Notes: generated by a model not told the origin, from the letters alone. DNA of 64,000 nucleotides from Butyrivibrio sp. (GCA_017470505.1 JAFUYO010000015.1:1-64000); one strand, 5' to 3'; positions 23,824-32,763 are shown, numbered from the stretch's first letter. Numbers and translations are program-made.

Positions 23824-24603
23824 ATGAGTAGTGTTCAGCTACTGGATAAGACCCGCAAGATTGGAAAACTTTTGCACACAAGCAACTCAGGTAAGGTCGT
23901 CTTTAACGATATCTGCAAGGTTCTGTGTGACATATTATCCTCAAATATGTTTGTTATCAGCAGAAAAGGCAAAGTGTTAGGTATAGGCGAGAGCGACAAC
24001 GTGGAGTCTATAAGCTCATTCCTTGACTGCAGCGTCGGCTCTTTTATCGACCCGATGCTCAATGAGAGGCTCCTCACCATTCTCTCAACCAAGGAGAATG
24101 TCAATCTGGAGACTCTTGGGTTTGAAGGGATAGACACCTCACTGTTCCAGGCGATCATAACCCCGATAGAGATAGCCGGAGAGAGGCTCGGAACTCTTTT
24201 CATATACAAGACGGACAAGCCCTACGACATCGACGACATTATTCTTTGTGAGTACGGAACAACCGTCGTGGGACTTGAAATGCTGAGGGCTGTCAACGAG
24301 GAAAATGCCGAGGAGAGCAGGAAGCTCGCGGTTGTAAAGTCAGCTATCAGCACACTTTCTTTTTCCGAGATGCAGGCCATCATCCATATATTCGACGAGC
24401 TTGACGGCATGGAAGGGGTTCTTGTCGCGAGCAAGATTGCTGACAGGGTTGGGATTACGAGGAGCGTCATCGTAAATGCCCTCAGGAAGTTCGAGAGCGC
24501 AGGCGTCATCGAGTCGAGGTCCTCGGGAATGAAGGGAACCTATATCAAGGTCACCAACGATGTTGTTTTCGGCGAGATAAAAAAGCTAAAGCAGACGATA
24601 TGA
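23824..24603 (+). CDS. codY: Global nutrient-sensing transcriptional repressor CodY
   Basis: This 259-aa protein has exactly the usual CodY length. The N-terminal GAF domain (about 1-155) binds branched-chain amino acids, and a C-terminal winged helix-turn-helix (about 200-250) contains ASKIADRVGITRSVIVNALRKFESAGVIESRS, of which GITRSVIVNALRK is the recognition region. CodY represses amino acid uptake, biosynthesis, motility and other stationary-phase genes when GTP and isoleucine are plentiful. The ATG at 23824 with AAAGGAG is preferred to the TTG at 23821. It lies directly upstream of the flagellar operon, as in Bacillus, where CodY regulates the fla/che promoter. Confidence 0.96.
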   Translation: MSSVQLLDKTRKIGKLLHTSNSGKVVFNDICKVLCDILSSNMFVISRKGKVLGIGESDNVESISSFLDCSVGSFIDPMLNERLLTILSTKENVNLETLGFEGIDTSLFQAIITPIEIAGERLGTLFIYKTDKPYDIDDIILCEYGTTVVGLEMLRAVNEENAEESRKLAVVKSAISTLSFSEMQAIIHIFDELDGMEGVLVASKIADRVGITRSVIVNALRKFESAGVIESRSSGMKGTYIKVTNDVVFGEIKKLKQTI

Positions 24604-24614
24604 TCAGCCGATAA
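24587..24614 (+). promoter_or_regulatory. Sigma-28-like promoter motif at the codY 3' end
   Basis: TAAA (24587-24590) and a perfect GCCGATAA (24607-24614) are separated by 16 bp; the usual spacing is 15. Transcription would begin around 24621, but the codY terminator (24643-24677) lies just downstream, so unless read through it would give only a short RNA. Confidence 0.35.
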
Positions 24615-24642
24615 TAGATATAACAGGGAAGTATTATTGATG

Positions 24643-24677
24643 AAAGGATTTATCACGGTATGATAAGTCCTTTTTTT
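24643..24677 (+). terminator. Terminator of codY
   Basis: An 11-bp stem with one G:U (24645-24655 with 24661-24671) is followed by TTTTTTT. It separates codY from the flagellar operon. Confidence 0.8.
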
Positions 24678-24747
24678 GTTACCTTGGGTACAGTCATAGA
24701 TTTTGTATTGTTTGGATGCATAAAACACAATATAAAGTATTTTACAC

Positions 24748-24776
24748 TTGTAATTTACATAAAAAAATTTTATTAT
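24748..24776 (+). promoter_or_regulatory. Candidate sigma-A promoter of the flagellar operon
   Basis: TTGTAA (24748-24753) and TATTAT (24771-24776) are 17 bp apart in a very A/T-rich stretch, which gives a start near 24783 and a short leader before flgB. It would drive the early flagellar genes. Confidence 0.45.
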
Positions 24777-24803
24777 TAAAGAGACTAAAAGGGGGAAGTG
24801 GCG

Positions 24804-25199
24804 ATGATCAATAGCAATGTCTTTGACTACATCAACGTGCTTGACAAAGCAGCAGATGCAGCCTGGACCAGAAACGAGATAATCTCCAACAATATTGCTA
24901 ATGTTGACACACCGGGCTACAAGAGACAGGACCTCAACTTTGAGGAGGAGCTCCAGAGAGCCCTGGGTAATTCGAGGTACAAGAGCATGGACCAGAAGGT
25001 ATCAGACCTTCAGAAGAAACACCTTGAGGCTCGCGTCGTCAATGATTACGTCGGTTTTTCCTACAGAATGGACCGCAACAATGTTGATATAGATACCGAA
25101 AATGTCACTCTTGCAGCCAACCAGATCAAGTACCAGGGTCTGATGGCAGGGATTCGTAGTGAATTCAGCAACATTTCAGCAGTGACCAGGTCATCATAA
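24804..25199 (+). CDS. flgB: Flagellar basal-body rod protein FlgB
   Basis: This 131-aa proximal rod subunit is exported by the flagellar type III apparatus. It has the N-terminal rod motif (NEIISNNIANVDTPGYKR) and a C-terminal amphipathic helix, and matches the usual 130-140 aa. The ATG at 24804 lies 8 nt after GGGGG; a GTG at 24798 is too close to the ribosome binding site. It is the first gene of the flagellar cluster and is followed 11 nt later by flgC, its structural partner. Confidence 0.95.
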   Translation: MINSNVFDYINVLDKAADAAWTRNEIISNNIANVDTPGYKRQDLNFEEELQRALGNSRYKSMDQKVSDLQKKHLEARVVNDYVGFSYRMDRNNVDIDTENVTLAANQIKYQGLMAGIRSEFSNISAVTRSS

Positions 25200-25210
25200 G
25201 GAGGTTCAGG

Positions 25211-25660
25211 ATGAGCATTTTTGATTCTTTTAATATCAATTCATCGGGAATGACAGCCCAGAGATTCAGGATGGATATCATCTCCGAGAACATTGCAAAT
25301 GCCAACACAACAAGGACAGCTGACGGGACGCCCTACGTCAGGAAGGTTGTGACTTTCCAGGAGAAGGGCACTCAGACGCCGTTTTCGAGGATACTCAATG
25401 AGAGGCTCGACCACTTCTCAGGCAGGGGCGTCAAGGTCACATCGGTTCAGGAGGACACCTGGACACAGATGAACATAGTCTATGACCCGTCACATCCCGA
25501 CGCGGATGAGAACGGATATGTGACCTATCCGAATGTCAACACGGTCACTGAGATGACGAACCTCATAGACGCCAGCAGGTCGTATGAAGCAAACGCAACC
25601 GCCTTTAACGCCAGCAAGAACCTGGCGACAAGGGGACTTGAACTCGGACAGGGCAGCTGA
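25211..25660 (+). CDS. flgC: Flagellar basal-body rod protein FlgC
   Basis: This 149-aa rod subunit has the family N-terminus (SGMTAQRFRMDIISENIANA), the central proline-containing VYDPSHPDADENGYV segment diagnostic of FlgC, and a C-terminal helix ending in SYEANATAFNASKNL. AAGGAGG lies directly upstream. It assembles with FlgB and FliE between the MS ring and the distal rod. Order flgB-flgC-fliE is the conserved start of Firmicute fla/che operons. Confidence 0.96.
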   Translation: MSIFDSFNINSSGMTAQRFRMDIISENIANANTTRTADGTPYVRKVVTFQEKGTQTPFSRILNERLDHFSGRGVKVTSVQEDTWTQMNIVYDPSHPDADENGYVTYPNVNTVTEMTNLIDASRSYEANATAFNASKNLATRGLELGQGS

Positions 25661-25692
25661 TAAACATTTATTATTTCGGGGAGGAAATTTAA

Positions 25693-26034
25693 ATGGCATC
25701 ACTTGATATATCGCAGCTTCGGAATGTACAGTCCGACGTCATAAGAAGAGCGGAGAAGACTAACAGCAGGGTCTACAACGTACTCGGTGATGACGTTGGA
25801 AACGACGAGTCGTTTAAGAGCATCTTTTCTGCGGCAGTCGACAACATTCACACGACTAACGCGTATCTTTCCGACGCAGAAAATGAGGAGATAAAGTGGG
25901 CACTGGGGCAGACAGACAACACACATGACCTGTCCATCGCACTTCAGAAAGCGTCGACCGCACTTCAATATACAGTCGCGATTCGCGACCGCGCCATGAG
26001 TGCATACAGGGAAATAACACAGATGCAGATCTGA
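25693..26034 (+). CDS. fliE: Flagellar hook-basal body complex protein FliE
   Basis: This 113-aa protein joins the MS ring to the rod and is exported early. The C-terminal half carries the family features (NNTHDLSIALQKASTALQY, and a VAIRDRAMSAYREI-type helix ending the protein). GGGGAGG precedes the ATG. Its stop is followed by an unusual array of repeated hairpins before fliF, so a translational gap of 379 nt separates two genes that are normally adjacent. Confidence 0.93.
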   Translation: MASLDISQLRNVQSDVIRRAEKTNSRVYNVLGDDVGNDESFKSIFSAAVDNIHTTNAYLSDAENEEIKWALGQTDNTHDLSIALQKASTALQYTVAIRDRAMSAYREITQMQI

Positions 26035-26048
26035 GCGATATATGGATT

Positions 26049-26094
26049 CAAGGATTTAAATTGCCGCGCTGGCGCGTAGCAATTTAAATCTTTG
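26049..26094 (+). repeat. Long hairpin directly after fliE
   Basis: Sixteen bases (26049-26064) pair with 26079-26094 with only one G:U, enclosing a 14-nt GC-rich loop. There is no T-tract, so it is not a simple terminator. It is the first structure in the fliE-fliF intergenic array and could protect the upstream mRNA 3' end. Confidence 0.75.
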
Positions 26095-26132
26095 AAGACA
26101 TAACGGACATGAGGAAGTAGCGCGAATAGCGC

Positions 26133-26382
26133 GGATTCCGAATGGACGTAGCATGGCGGGAGCGAATGCGAAGCCATGCGTATATCGCGGACAGGATTCC
26201 GAATGGACGTAGCATGGCGGGAGCGAATGCGGAGCCATGCGTATATCGCGGGGTAGATTATAATAGAAACAGGACGTAGGATTGCGGGAGCGAATGCGGA
26301 GCAATCCGTATATCGCGGACAGGATTCCGAATGGACGTAGCATGGCGGGAGCGAATGCGGAGCCATGCGTATATCGCGGACA
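26133..26382 (+). repeat. Four-unit tandem array of co-varying hairpins between fliE and fliF
   Basis: Units of about 60 bp start at 26133, 26194, 26271 and 26322. Each has the form GGACGTA-stem-GGGAGCGAATGCGGA-stem-CGTATATCGCGG. Units 1, 2 and 4 use stem GCATGGC/GCCATGC. Unit 3 uses GGATTGC/GCAATCC, so both arms changed together and pairing is kept. Unit 1 differs by one base (GCGAAG) in the loop and unit 3 lacks the first 10 bp. The array lies inside the operon, so it is transcribed. Function unknown; REP-like mRNA stabiliser, attenuator or protein-binding RNA are possibilities. Confidence 0.85.
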
Positions 26383-26413
26383 AACTTGGTATGAAAAAGG
26401 GGAGTGAGATTAA

Positions 26414-28036
26414 ATGGCTGAACGTTTGCGTGCTATTTGGCAGAAAATTCTCGACTGGTGGAATCAGTTCACAGCCAGGCAGAAGACGCTTATTATCGGC
26501 GCCAGCACGGTTGTGTTATTGACCATCATCATTCTGGTTTCGGTCTTAAATCAACCACAATACATCATTTTGGCACAGGCACAATCAACCAAGGAGGCTT
26601 CTGAGATCAGGGACCTTCTTGATTCTAATTCCATAAATTACAAGATATCGGATGACGGTCTTGAGTTTAAGGTGCTTAAAAAGGACCAGGCAAATGCCAA
26701 TCTTTTGCTGGGGGCAAATGATATCCAGTCCTACGCCTACTCGATAGACAATGTCACTAATGGAAGCTTTTCCACAACCGAGTCTGACAAACAGAAGAAA
26801 TACGTTCTCTACCTTGAGTCAAGGCTTGAGCAGGACTTTATCGCCAAGTTTACCGCAATCAAGAGCGCCAACGTGCAGCTGAACATCCCTGACAATGACG
26901 GAACTCTTATAGGCAATCAGGAGGAGGCTTCCGCCTGGATACTTCTGCAGCTTGGTGAAGACGGCAAGTTCGACGAAGAGAACGCAGCTTTTCTTGCAAA
27001 GGCTGTTGCAGTTGCAATCGGGAACGAAAACACAGACAATATTGTCATTCTCGACACCGAGGGCAACATGCTCTTTTCCGGAGGAGAGGACACGACTACT
27101 TCCGGTCTTGCAGCAACGCAGCTCTCTGTAAAGTCCAAGACCGAGCAGCTTGTAAAGAGCGAGGTCAAAAAGGTTCTTCTCGGAACAAAGCTCTATGACA
27201 ACATAGAGGTTGCAAGTAACCTTGTCATGGATTTTACCAACGAGAAGGTCGTTGATCACAGGTACACCCCCGCTGAGGATCAGACACAGGGTGTTCTCAG
27301 CCACGAGGATACATATAACGCCGAGAACGTCAGCGGCATTGCCGGAATCCCCGGGACAGATACCAACGAGGAGGATGAGACCACCTATGTGACTCAGGAT
27401 AACACCAATTCGACCTCTACTATTACCGAGGAGTCAAGAGACTATCTACCAAATGAGACTATAACCACCAAGGAGAATGTTCCGGGTGCTATTCAGTATG
27501 ATGCCTCGTCAATCTCTGTGACAGCAATTAACTATGTTGTGATGAAAGAGGCTGATTACAAGCCTGCAGACCATGAAAACCTTTCGTGGGAAGATTTCAA
27601 GGCGGCGAACACACAGCCCATTGCAGAACAGGTTCCTGAAGAAATGATAAACGTGGTATCGAAGGCTACCGGCATAAATGCTGAGAATGTTGCGATGGCT
27701 GCCTACACGGAGTACGTGTTCTTTGACAGGACGGGAAGTGCCGTTACAGTCACGGATATCCTTCAGATCGTGCTGATCGTTGTGATTCTCGGACTTCTTG
27801 CATTTGTCATCTTCAGAAGCATGTTTACAAACAAGAAGCAGGAGGAAGTGGAAGAAGTTCCCGAGCAGCTCTCTGTTGAGCAGCTCCTTGAGTCACAGCC
27901 TGAGGAGATGCTCTCTGACATCGAGATGGATACCGGGTCTGAGACCAAGAGACTCATTGAGAAATTTATCGAAGAAAACCCCGAAGCAGCTGCGACGCTT
28001 TTGCGCAACTGGCTGAATGAGGATTATGGTATGTAA
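26414..28036 (+). CDS. fliF: Flagellar MS-ring protein FliF
   Basis: This 540-aa protein forms the MS ring in the cytoplasmic membrane. It has a transmembrane segment at about 25-46, the periplasmic-side ring-building motifs (residues about 50-230, with ANVQLNIPDND), a variable Thr/Asn/Glu-rich central part, a second membrane segment at about 447-468 and an acidic C-terminal tail (ending NEDYGM) that binds FliG. The ATG has GGGGAG 9 nt upstream and lies 31 nt after the last hairpin of the repeat array. Length is normal for the family. Confidence 0.96.
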   Translation: MAERLRAIWQKILDWWNQFTARQKTLIIGASTVVLLTIIILVSVLNQPQYIILAQAQSTKEASEIRDLLDSNSINYKISDDGLEFKVLKKDQANANLLLGANDIQSYAYSIDNVTNGSFSTTESDKQKKYVLYLESRLEQDFIAKFTAIKSANVQLNIPDNDGTLIGNQEEASAWILLQLGEDGKFDEENAAFLAKAVAVAIGNENTDNIVILDTEGNMLFSGGEDTTTSGLAATQLSVKSKTEQLVKSEVKKVLLGTKLYDNIEVASNLVMDFTNEKVVDHRYTPAEDQTQGVLSHEDTYNAENVSGIAGIPGTDTNEEDETTYVTQDNTNSTSTITEESRDYLPNETITTKENVPGAIQYDASSISVTAINYVVMKEADYKPADHENLSWEDFKAANTQPIAEQVPEEMINVVSKATGINAENVAMAAYTEYVFFDRTGSAVTVTDILQIVLIVVILGLLAFVIFRSMFTNKKQEEVEEVPEQLSVEQLLESQPEEMLSDIEMDTGSETKRLIEKFIEENPEAAATLLRNWLNEDYGM

Positions 28037-28051
28037 AGGGGAGTATCAGTT

Positions 28052-29089
28052 ATGATGGACGCTCAAATTGAAGGTAATACCTCCGTAACAGCGGACTTTA
28101 CCGGAACTCAAAAAGCGGCAATACTTCTCATCGCCCTCGGGCCGGAGAAGTCTTCCGCCATATTCAAGCACCTCAAGGAGGAAGAGATTGAGGAGCTGAC
28201 TCTTGAAATTGCCAATACAAGGAGTGTCACGAGTCAGATAAAAGAGGCTGTCCTTCAGGAGTTTTACGATGTCTGTCTCGCCCAGCAGTACATCGCAGAG
28301 GGCGGTATAACCTACGCCAAAGAGCTTCTTGAGAAGGCTCTCGGCGAGGACAAGGCGATGGATGTCATCAGCAAGCTCACTGCATCTCTCCAGGTTAAGC
28401 CCTTCGAGTTTATCAGAAAGACTGAGCCAAGCCAGATTCTCACCTTTATTCAGGATGAGCATCCTCAGACCATTGCTCTGATACTTTCTTATATGTCACC
28501 GGCGCAGAGCGCGATGATACTCTCAGCGCTTGCACCTGACAGACAGGCTGACGTCGCAAAGCGTATTGCAGCCATGGACAGGACCAGTCCTGATACGATA
28601 AAAGAGGTAGAAAAGGTGTTGGAATCAAAGCTTTCTTCACTGGTCAACCAGGATTACACCATTATTGGCGGCGTAGATGCTGTAGTAGAGATCCTCAACA
28701 CCGTGGACCGTGCTACAGAAAAGCATATCATGGAAACTCTCGAGATCGAGGAGCCGGAGCTGGCAGACGAGATCAGAAAGAAGATGTTCGTATTCGAGGA
28801 TGTACTTCTTCTCGACGACAGATCCATTCAGAGAGTGCTGCGTGAGGTTGAGAATTCCGACCTTGCACTTGCATGTAAGAGTGCAACTGAACAGGTTCAG
28901 AACGCTATCTTCAACAACCTCTCGAAGCGTCTTGCTGCTATGATCAAGGAAGACATGGACTTTATGGGACCTGTGCGTATGAAGGATGTTGAGGAAGCTC
29001 AGCAGAAGATCGTCAATATCATACGTAAGCTTGAGGATTCGGGCGAGATTATTATCTCCAGAGGCGGAGGTGACGAGCTGGTTGTCTAA
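28052..29089 (+). CDS. fliG: Flagellar motor switch protein FliG
   Basis: This 345-aa rotor protein interacts with MotA to generate torque. The N-terminal domain (KAAILLIALGPEKSSAIFKH) binds FliF; the middle domain has the EHPQ motif (DEHPQTIALILSYM) that contacts FliM; the C-terminal domain carries the charged torque helix with DRSIQRVLREVENSDLALA. The gene begins with two consecutive ATG codons (28052 and 28055); AAGGGGAG lies upstream. Its 3' end overlaps fliH by 8 nt. Confidence 0.97.
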   Translation: MMDAQIEGNTSVTADFTGTQKAAILLIALGPEKSSAIFKHLKEEEIEELTLEIANTRSVTSQIKEAVLQEFYDVCLAQQYIAEGGITYAKELLEKALGEDKAMDVISKLTASLQVKPFEFIRKTEPSQILTFIQDEHPQTIALILSYMSPAQSAMILSALAPDRQADVAKRIAAMDRTSPDTIKEVEKVLESKLSSLVNQDYTIIGGVDAVVEILNTVDRATEKHIMETLEIEEPELADEIRKKMFVFEDVLLLDDRSIQRVLREVENSDLALACKSATEQVQNAIFNNLSKRLAAMIKEDMDFMGPVRMKDVEEAQQKIVNIIRKLEDSGEIIISRGGGDELVV

Positions 29090-29957
29090 TCTTTTCAAGG
29101 CGGGCTTCGTAAGCTTCGACGCTTCGGAGGCACGCATCATTGACAGCAATGAACTTGCAAACAAAAAAATAGAAGCTTTCCAGGAGCAGGAGCTGAGAAA
29201 ACAGCGCGCACAGATGGCGCAGGAGGACGGCAGCCCCGAGATCATCACAGAGGATGATTTTGTTCCCGGAATAGATATGGAGCAGCTGTCTCAGCTAACC
29301 GAGGATCAGAGCATGTTAGAATCAGTTCCTGATCCTCAGTTTGATATGGAGGCAGTTCAGGCAGAGATAGACCTTAAACTTCAGCAGGCGCAGGAGCAGG
29401 CTGACATGATAGTTCAGCAGGCACAGCAGCAGGCTGATAATATCCGCGCCCAGGCCATGGAGGACGGAAGACAGCAGGGATATAACGACGGATACCAGGA
29501 GGGTGCGCAGGCTGCCCAGGCTCTGCAGGATGAGATCGAGCAACAGCGCGGCGAGCTTGAGAAGGAATATCAGCAGCTTGTCGATGAACTTGAGCCGGAG
29601 ATGGTAGATGTCCTAACACAGATCTACGAGCACGTCTTCGGAATTGAGCTCAGGGAGGACAAGGGAATCATCCTTCACCTCTTAAAGACAACGCTCTCGA
29701 GGATAGAGCCCGGAAATGACCTCATTGTCCACATCTCATCAGATGACTACGACGATGTCATGGAAGAAAAGGAGTCCCTCGATGCCTGCATAACTTCACC
29801 GAACACGACGATGGAGATTATTGAGGACCCGCTCCTAAAAGAGAACGAGTGCATGATAGAGTCGGACAGCGGAGTTTTTGACTGCTCGCTCGGAGTGGAG
29901 CTGTCTGAGATCACAAGAAAGTTAAAGCTCCTTTCTTTTGACAGAAAGAGAAGGTGA
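29082..29957 (+). CDS. fliH: Flagellar export ATPase regulator FliH
   Basis: This 291-aa stator-like protein binds FliI and tethers it to the export gate. I place the start at the TTG at 29082, overlapping the fliG stop, because GGAGGTGA lies 9 nt upstream; the open frame extends further up only as a shadow of fliG. The central part (about 85-165) is a Gln/Ala-rich coiled coil, and the C-terminal third carries the conserved VSSDDYDDV-like and ECMIESDSGVFDCSLG elements of FliH/YscL. The stop overlaps a GTG of the fliI frame. Confidence 0.85.
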   Translation: MSNLFKAGFVSFDASEARIIDSNELANKKIEAFQEQELRKQRAQMAQEDGSPEIITEDDFVPGIDMEQLSQLTEDQSMLESVPDPQFDMEAVQAEIDLKLQQAQEQADMIVQQAQQQADNIRAQAMEDGRQQGYNDGYQEGAQAAQALQDEIEQQRGELEKEYQQLVDELEPEMVDVLTQIYEHVFGIELREDKGIILHLLKTTLSRIEPGNDLIVHISSDDYDDVMEEKESLDACITSPNTTMEIIEDPLLKENECMIESDSGVFDCSLGVELSEITRKLKLLSFDRKRR

Positions 29958-29971
29958 CAGGTGTTAAATAT

Positions 29972-31330
29972 ATGCTGGTAAATCCTGTTGACTTATCAAA
30001 ATATAAAAAAATGCAGAATGCGCCCTTTTACCGGACGAGAGGTAAGGTGGTAAACGTCATCGGACTCACGATAGAATCTGCAGGCCCTGACGCCAAGCTC
30101 GGTGACATCTGCCTCATCTATCCCAAGAAAAAGGACGATGACTCTCTGACGGAACATGTGGTGAAACCCGCCATGGCAGAGGTTGTCGGATTCAAGGACA
30201 ACCATGTTCAGCTGATGCCCTATGAGAACACCAGCGGCATCGGAAACGGCAGCATAGTTGAGAATACAGACTCGCCACTTCGCGTGAATGTCGGTGAAGG
30301 ACTCCTTGGTCACACACTTGACGGCCTCGGGAGGATAGACGGAACGAGCTACGGTCAGGGCGTTTCCTTAGAGGGGGGCGTTGCCTATTCTGTTGAGAAC
30401 CAGCCGCCGGATCCCATGACAAGGGACCCGATCTCTGATGTTCTCTCGCTTGGAGTTAAGGCTGTTGACGGACTTCTCACTGTCGGCAAGGGACAGCGTA
30501 TAGGCATCTTTGCCGGCTCCGGTGTCGGCAAATCAACTCTTCTTGGAATGTTTGCCAGAAACACCCAGGCTGATATCAATGTCATCGCACTTATCGGCGA
30601 GCGAGGCAGGGAGGTCAGGGAATTCATAGAAAGAGACATGGGCGAGGAGGGCATGAAGAGATCAATTGTCGTCTGCGCAACCTCGGACAAGCCTGCGCTT
30701 GAGAGGCTGAAGGCCGCAAAGACGGCAACTTCCATCGCTGAGTATTTCAGGGACAAGGGAAAAGACGTCCTTCTGATGATGGACTCCCTCACACGTTTTT
30801 CAATGGCTCAGAGAGAGATTGGGCTTGCAAGCGGAGAGCCCCCGGTTTCAAGGGGTTACCCTCCGTCAGTGTATGCCGAGATGCCCAAACTCCTTGAGAG
30901 GGCAGGAAAATCCAGGCATGGTTCGATCACAGGTCTTTACACGGTCCTTGTTGACGGTGATGATATGAATGAGCCCATAACCGATACGGCCAGGGGTATC
31001 CTCGACGGTCATATAGTTCTGAACAGAAAACTCGCCCAGAAGAACCATTATCCGGCTATTGATGTACTTGCGAGCATATCAAGATGTATGTCGGCTATTG
31101 CGGATCCCGAGCACAAGAAGGCTGCAGGAAAGCTCAAAAACGTCCTTGCGACCTACAACGATGCCGAGGACCTCATAAATATCGGCGCCTACAGAACGGG
31201 TGCCAACAAGAACATCGACTACGCAGTTTCCAAAATAGACAGAGTAAATGAATTTCTGATGCAGGAGACCGACGAGAAGTTTTCTTTTCAGGAGATAAGG
31301 GCACAGCTCCTTGATATGTTCAGGGACTGA
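29972..31330 (+). CDS. fliI: Flagellum-specific ATPase FliI
   Basis: This 452-aa F1-beta-like ATPase energises and orders substrate delivery to the flagellar export gate. The Walker A motif GIFAGSGVGKST, Walker B (DVLLMMDSLTRF) and the GLASGEPPVSRGYPPSVY element of the family are clear. A GTG at 29954 in the same frame overlaps the fliH stop, but the ATG at 29972 has a better spaced ribosome binding site (AGGTG). It works with FliH and FliJ, encoded on either side. Confidence 0.96.
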   Translation: MLVNPVDLSKYKKMQNAPFYRTRGKVVNVIGLTIESAGPDAKLGDICLIYPKKKDDDSLTEHVVKPAMAEVVGFKDNHVQLMPYENTSGIGNGSIVENTDSPLRVNVGEGLLGHTLDGLGRIDGTSYGQGVSLEGGVAYSVENQPPDPMTRDPISDVLSLGVKAVDGLLTVGKGQRIGIFAGSGVGKSTLLGMFARNTQADINVIALIGERGREVREFIERDMGEEGMKRSIVVCATSDKPALERLKAAKTATSIAEYFRDKGKDVLLMMDSLTRFSMAQREIGLASGEPPVSRGYPPSVYAEMPKLLERAGKSRHGSITGLYTVLVDGDDMNEPITDTARGILDGHIVLNRKLAQKNHYPAIDVLASISRCMSAIADPEHKKAAGKLKNVLATYNDAEDLINIGAYRTGANKNIDYAVSKIDRVNEFLMQETDEKFSFQEIRAQLLDMFRD

Positions 31331-31344
31331 ATGAGTGATGATCT

Positions 31345-31803
31345 ATGGCAAGATTTGTCTATCGGATGCAGAGCGTCTTAAATATCAAGCAGCAGACTGA
31401 GAATCAGACCAAGATGGAGTTTGGAGTTGCCCAGGCTGAGCTCAATGAGCAGCTCGATATTCTTCAGGAGTACATAAAGCGCAAGGAGAACTACCTCATT
31501 GAAGCTGAAGAGCTGCGAAAAGCCACATCTTTAAAGCTGCAGGACATTCTCGACAACCAGTATGCGACCGCGCAGATGGATGTCTTTATAAAGCAGCAGA
31601 TGAGGGTCGTTGAGCAGTACGAGCAGCGCGTTGAGCAGGTCCGCGTAAGGCTCACCCGAAACATCCAGGAGAGAAAGATGCAGGAGACCTTGAGGGACAG
31701 GGCTTTTGCGGAGTTTTTAGAGGAACAGAAGCAGGAAGAAGCCAAGGAAAACGATCAGCGCACAAGCTTTACTTACGGACAAAGACAGAAGGAAGACACA
31801 TAA
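31345..31803 (+). CDS. fliJ: Flagellar export chaperone FliJ
   Basis: This 152-aa protein is almost entirely coiled coil (Glu, Gln, Arg and Leu heptads) with the N-terminal FVYRMQSVLNIKQQTENQ typical of FliJ. It forms the central stalk of the FliH-FliI-FliJ ATPase, analogous to the gamma subunit of F1, and escorts late chaperones. Located directly after fliI; the next gene starts on the base after its stop. Confidence 0.9.
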   Translation: MARFVYRMQSVLNIKQQTENQTKMEFGVAQAELNEQLDILQEYIKRKENYLIEAEELRKATSLKLQDILDNQYATAQMDVFIKQQMRVVEQYEQRVEQVRVRLTRNIQERKMQETLRDRAFAEFLEEQKQEEAKENDQRTSFTYGQRQKEDT

Positions 31804-32757
31804 ATGGCAGAAACAAATTTGCTTAACTCGCCCGACGATCCCAAGGCGGCCAGAGCCAAGCTAAAAGCTGATAAAAAAGAATACAGGAAAAAGCTCAAGG
31901 AACAGAGAAAGGAGCAAAAGGAGAGAGAGAGGGAGTTTGCAGACAGGACTGCCGAGATAAACGGCGACAACGCTGGCGGACTTGCAACACTCATCATCAC
32001 CTTTTTGATAATTCTTATCTGGCTCGCAATCATGGCTCTTTTGGTAAAGCTCGATGTGGGCGGGTTCGGATCGGATATCCTGGCCCCGATCATCAAGGAT
32101 GTTCCGTATCTTAACGTGATCCTTCCGGAGGGCTCTGTGGAGAAAAAGCCGGAAACTACTACTCCGATTGTTGTGGAAGGAGTTCCCGGAGACGGACAGG
32201 AGCAGACATCATCACTCGAGACCATGGACGACGCGAACGCCTATATCAAGAGACTTGAACAGGCACTGCAGGCAGAGATGGAGCAGAACAGCGCCTATGC
32301 AGCCCAGATAGAAAAGCTTCAGGCAGAGGTTTCAAGGCTTGAGCCGTTTGAGCAGCAGCAGAGAGAGTTCTACGAGGAGAGGGAGAAATTCTACAAGGAA
32401 GTTGTTTACGGTGAAAATGCTCCAGGCGCTGACGCATATCAGGCTTATTATGAGATGATCGATCCCGACAACGCGGCAAAGATATATGAGAGCATAATGC
32501 AGGGCAAGAGCAGTGACGCCGCCATAAGGGCTTTTGCAACCACTTATTCCGGCATGAAGGCAAAGAGCGCCGCAGCTATCTTTGACGAAATGGTAAATGA
32601 GAACCAGATTGAGCTCGTTGGCAAGATACTGGCACAGATGTCCGTAGAAAACAGAGGCGATATACTTGCAGCCATGAAGGAAGAAAATGCTGCGAAGCTC
32701 ACACAGCTCTTAGAGCCCACATCCCTTCAGGACAAGTCCACCAAGGTAACAGGATAA
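31804..32757 (+). CDS. ylxF: YlxF/MotE-like membrane protein with MgtE N-terminal-type repeats
   Basis: This 317-aa protein has a basic N-terminal cytoplasmic segment of about 50 residues, one membrane segment (about 60-82), a coiled coil (about 140-195) and a helical C-terminal domain with repeated AAKIYESIMQ/AAAIFDEM/LAAMKEENAAKL units like the MgtE N-terminal domain. That layout and its position after fliJ match B. subtilis YlxF and the MotE-like chaperones that stabilise motor proteins. It is longer than YlxF (about 200 aa) because of the N-terminal extension. A terminator follows. Confidence 0.75.
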   Translation: MAETNLLNSPDDPKAARAKLKADKKEYRKKLKEQRKEQKEREREFADRTAEINGDNAGGLATLIITFLIILIWLAIMALLVKLDVGGFGSDILAPIIKDVPYLNVILPEGSVEKKPETTTPIVVEGVPGDGQEQTSSLETMDDANAYIKRLEQALQAEMEQNSAYAAQIEKLQAEVSRLEPFEQQQREFYEEREKFYKEVVYGENAPGADAYQAYYEMIDPDNAAKIYESIMQGKSSDAAIRAFATTYSGMKAKSAAAIFDEMVNENQIELVGKILAQMSVENRGDILAAMKEENAAKLTQLLEPTSLQDKSTKVTG

Positions 32758-32763
32758 ATACAG

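Noticed and set aside
26133..26382. Repeat array between fliE and fliF as a possible CRISPR
   Set aside because: The units are nearly identical through their whole length with no unique spacers, and the conserved feature is a hairpin with co-varying stem. No cas genes are nearby.
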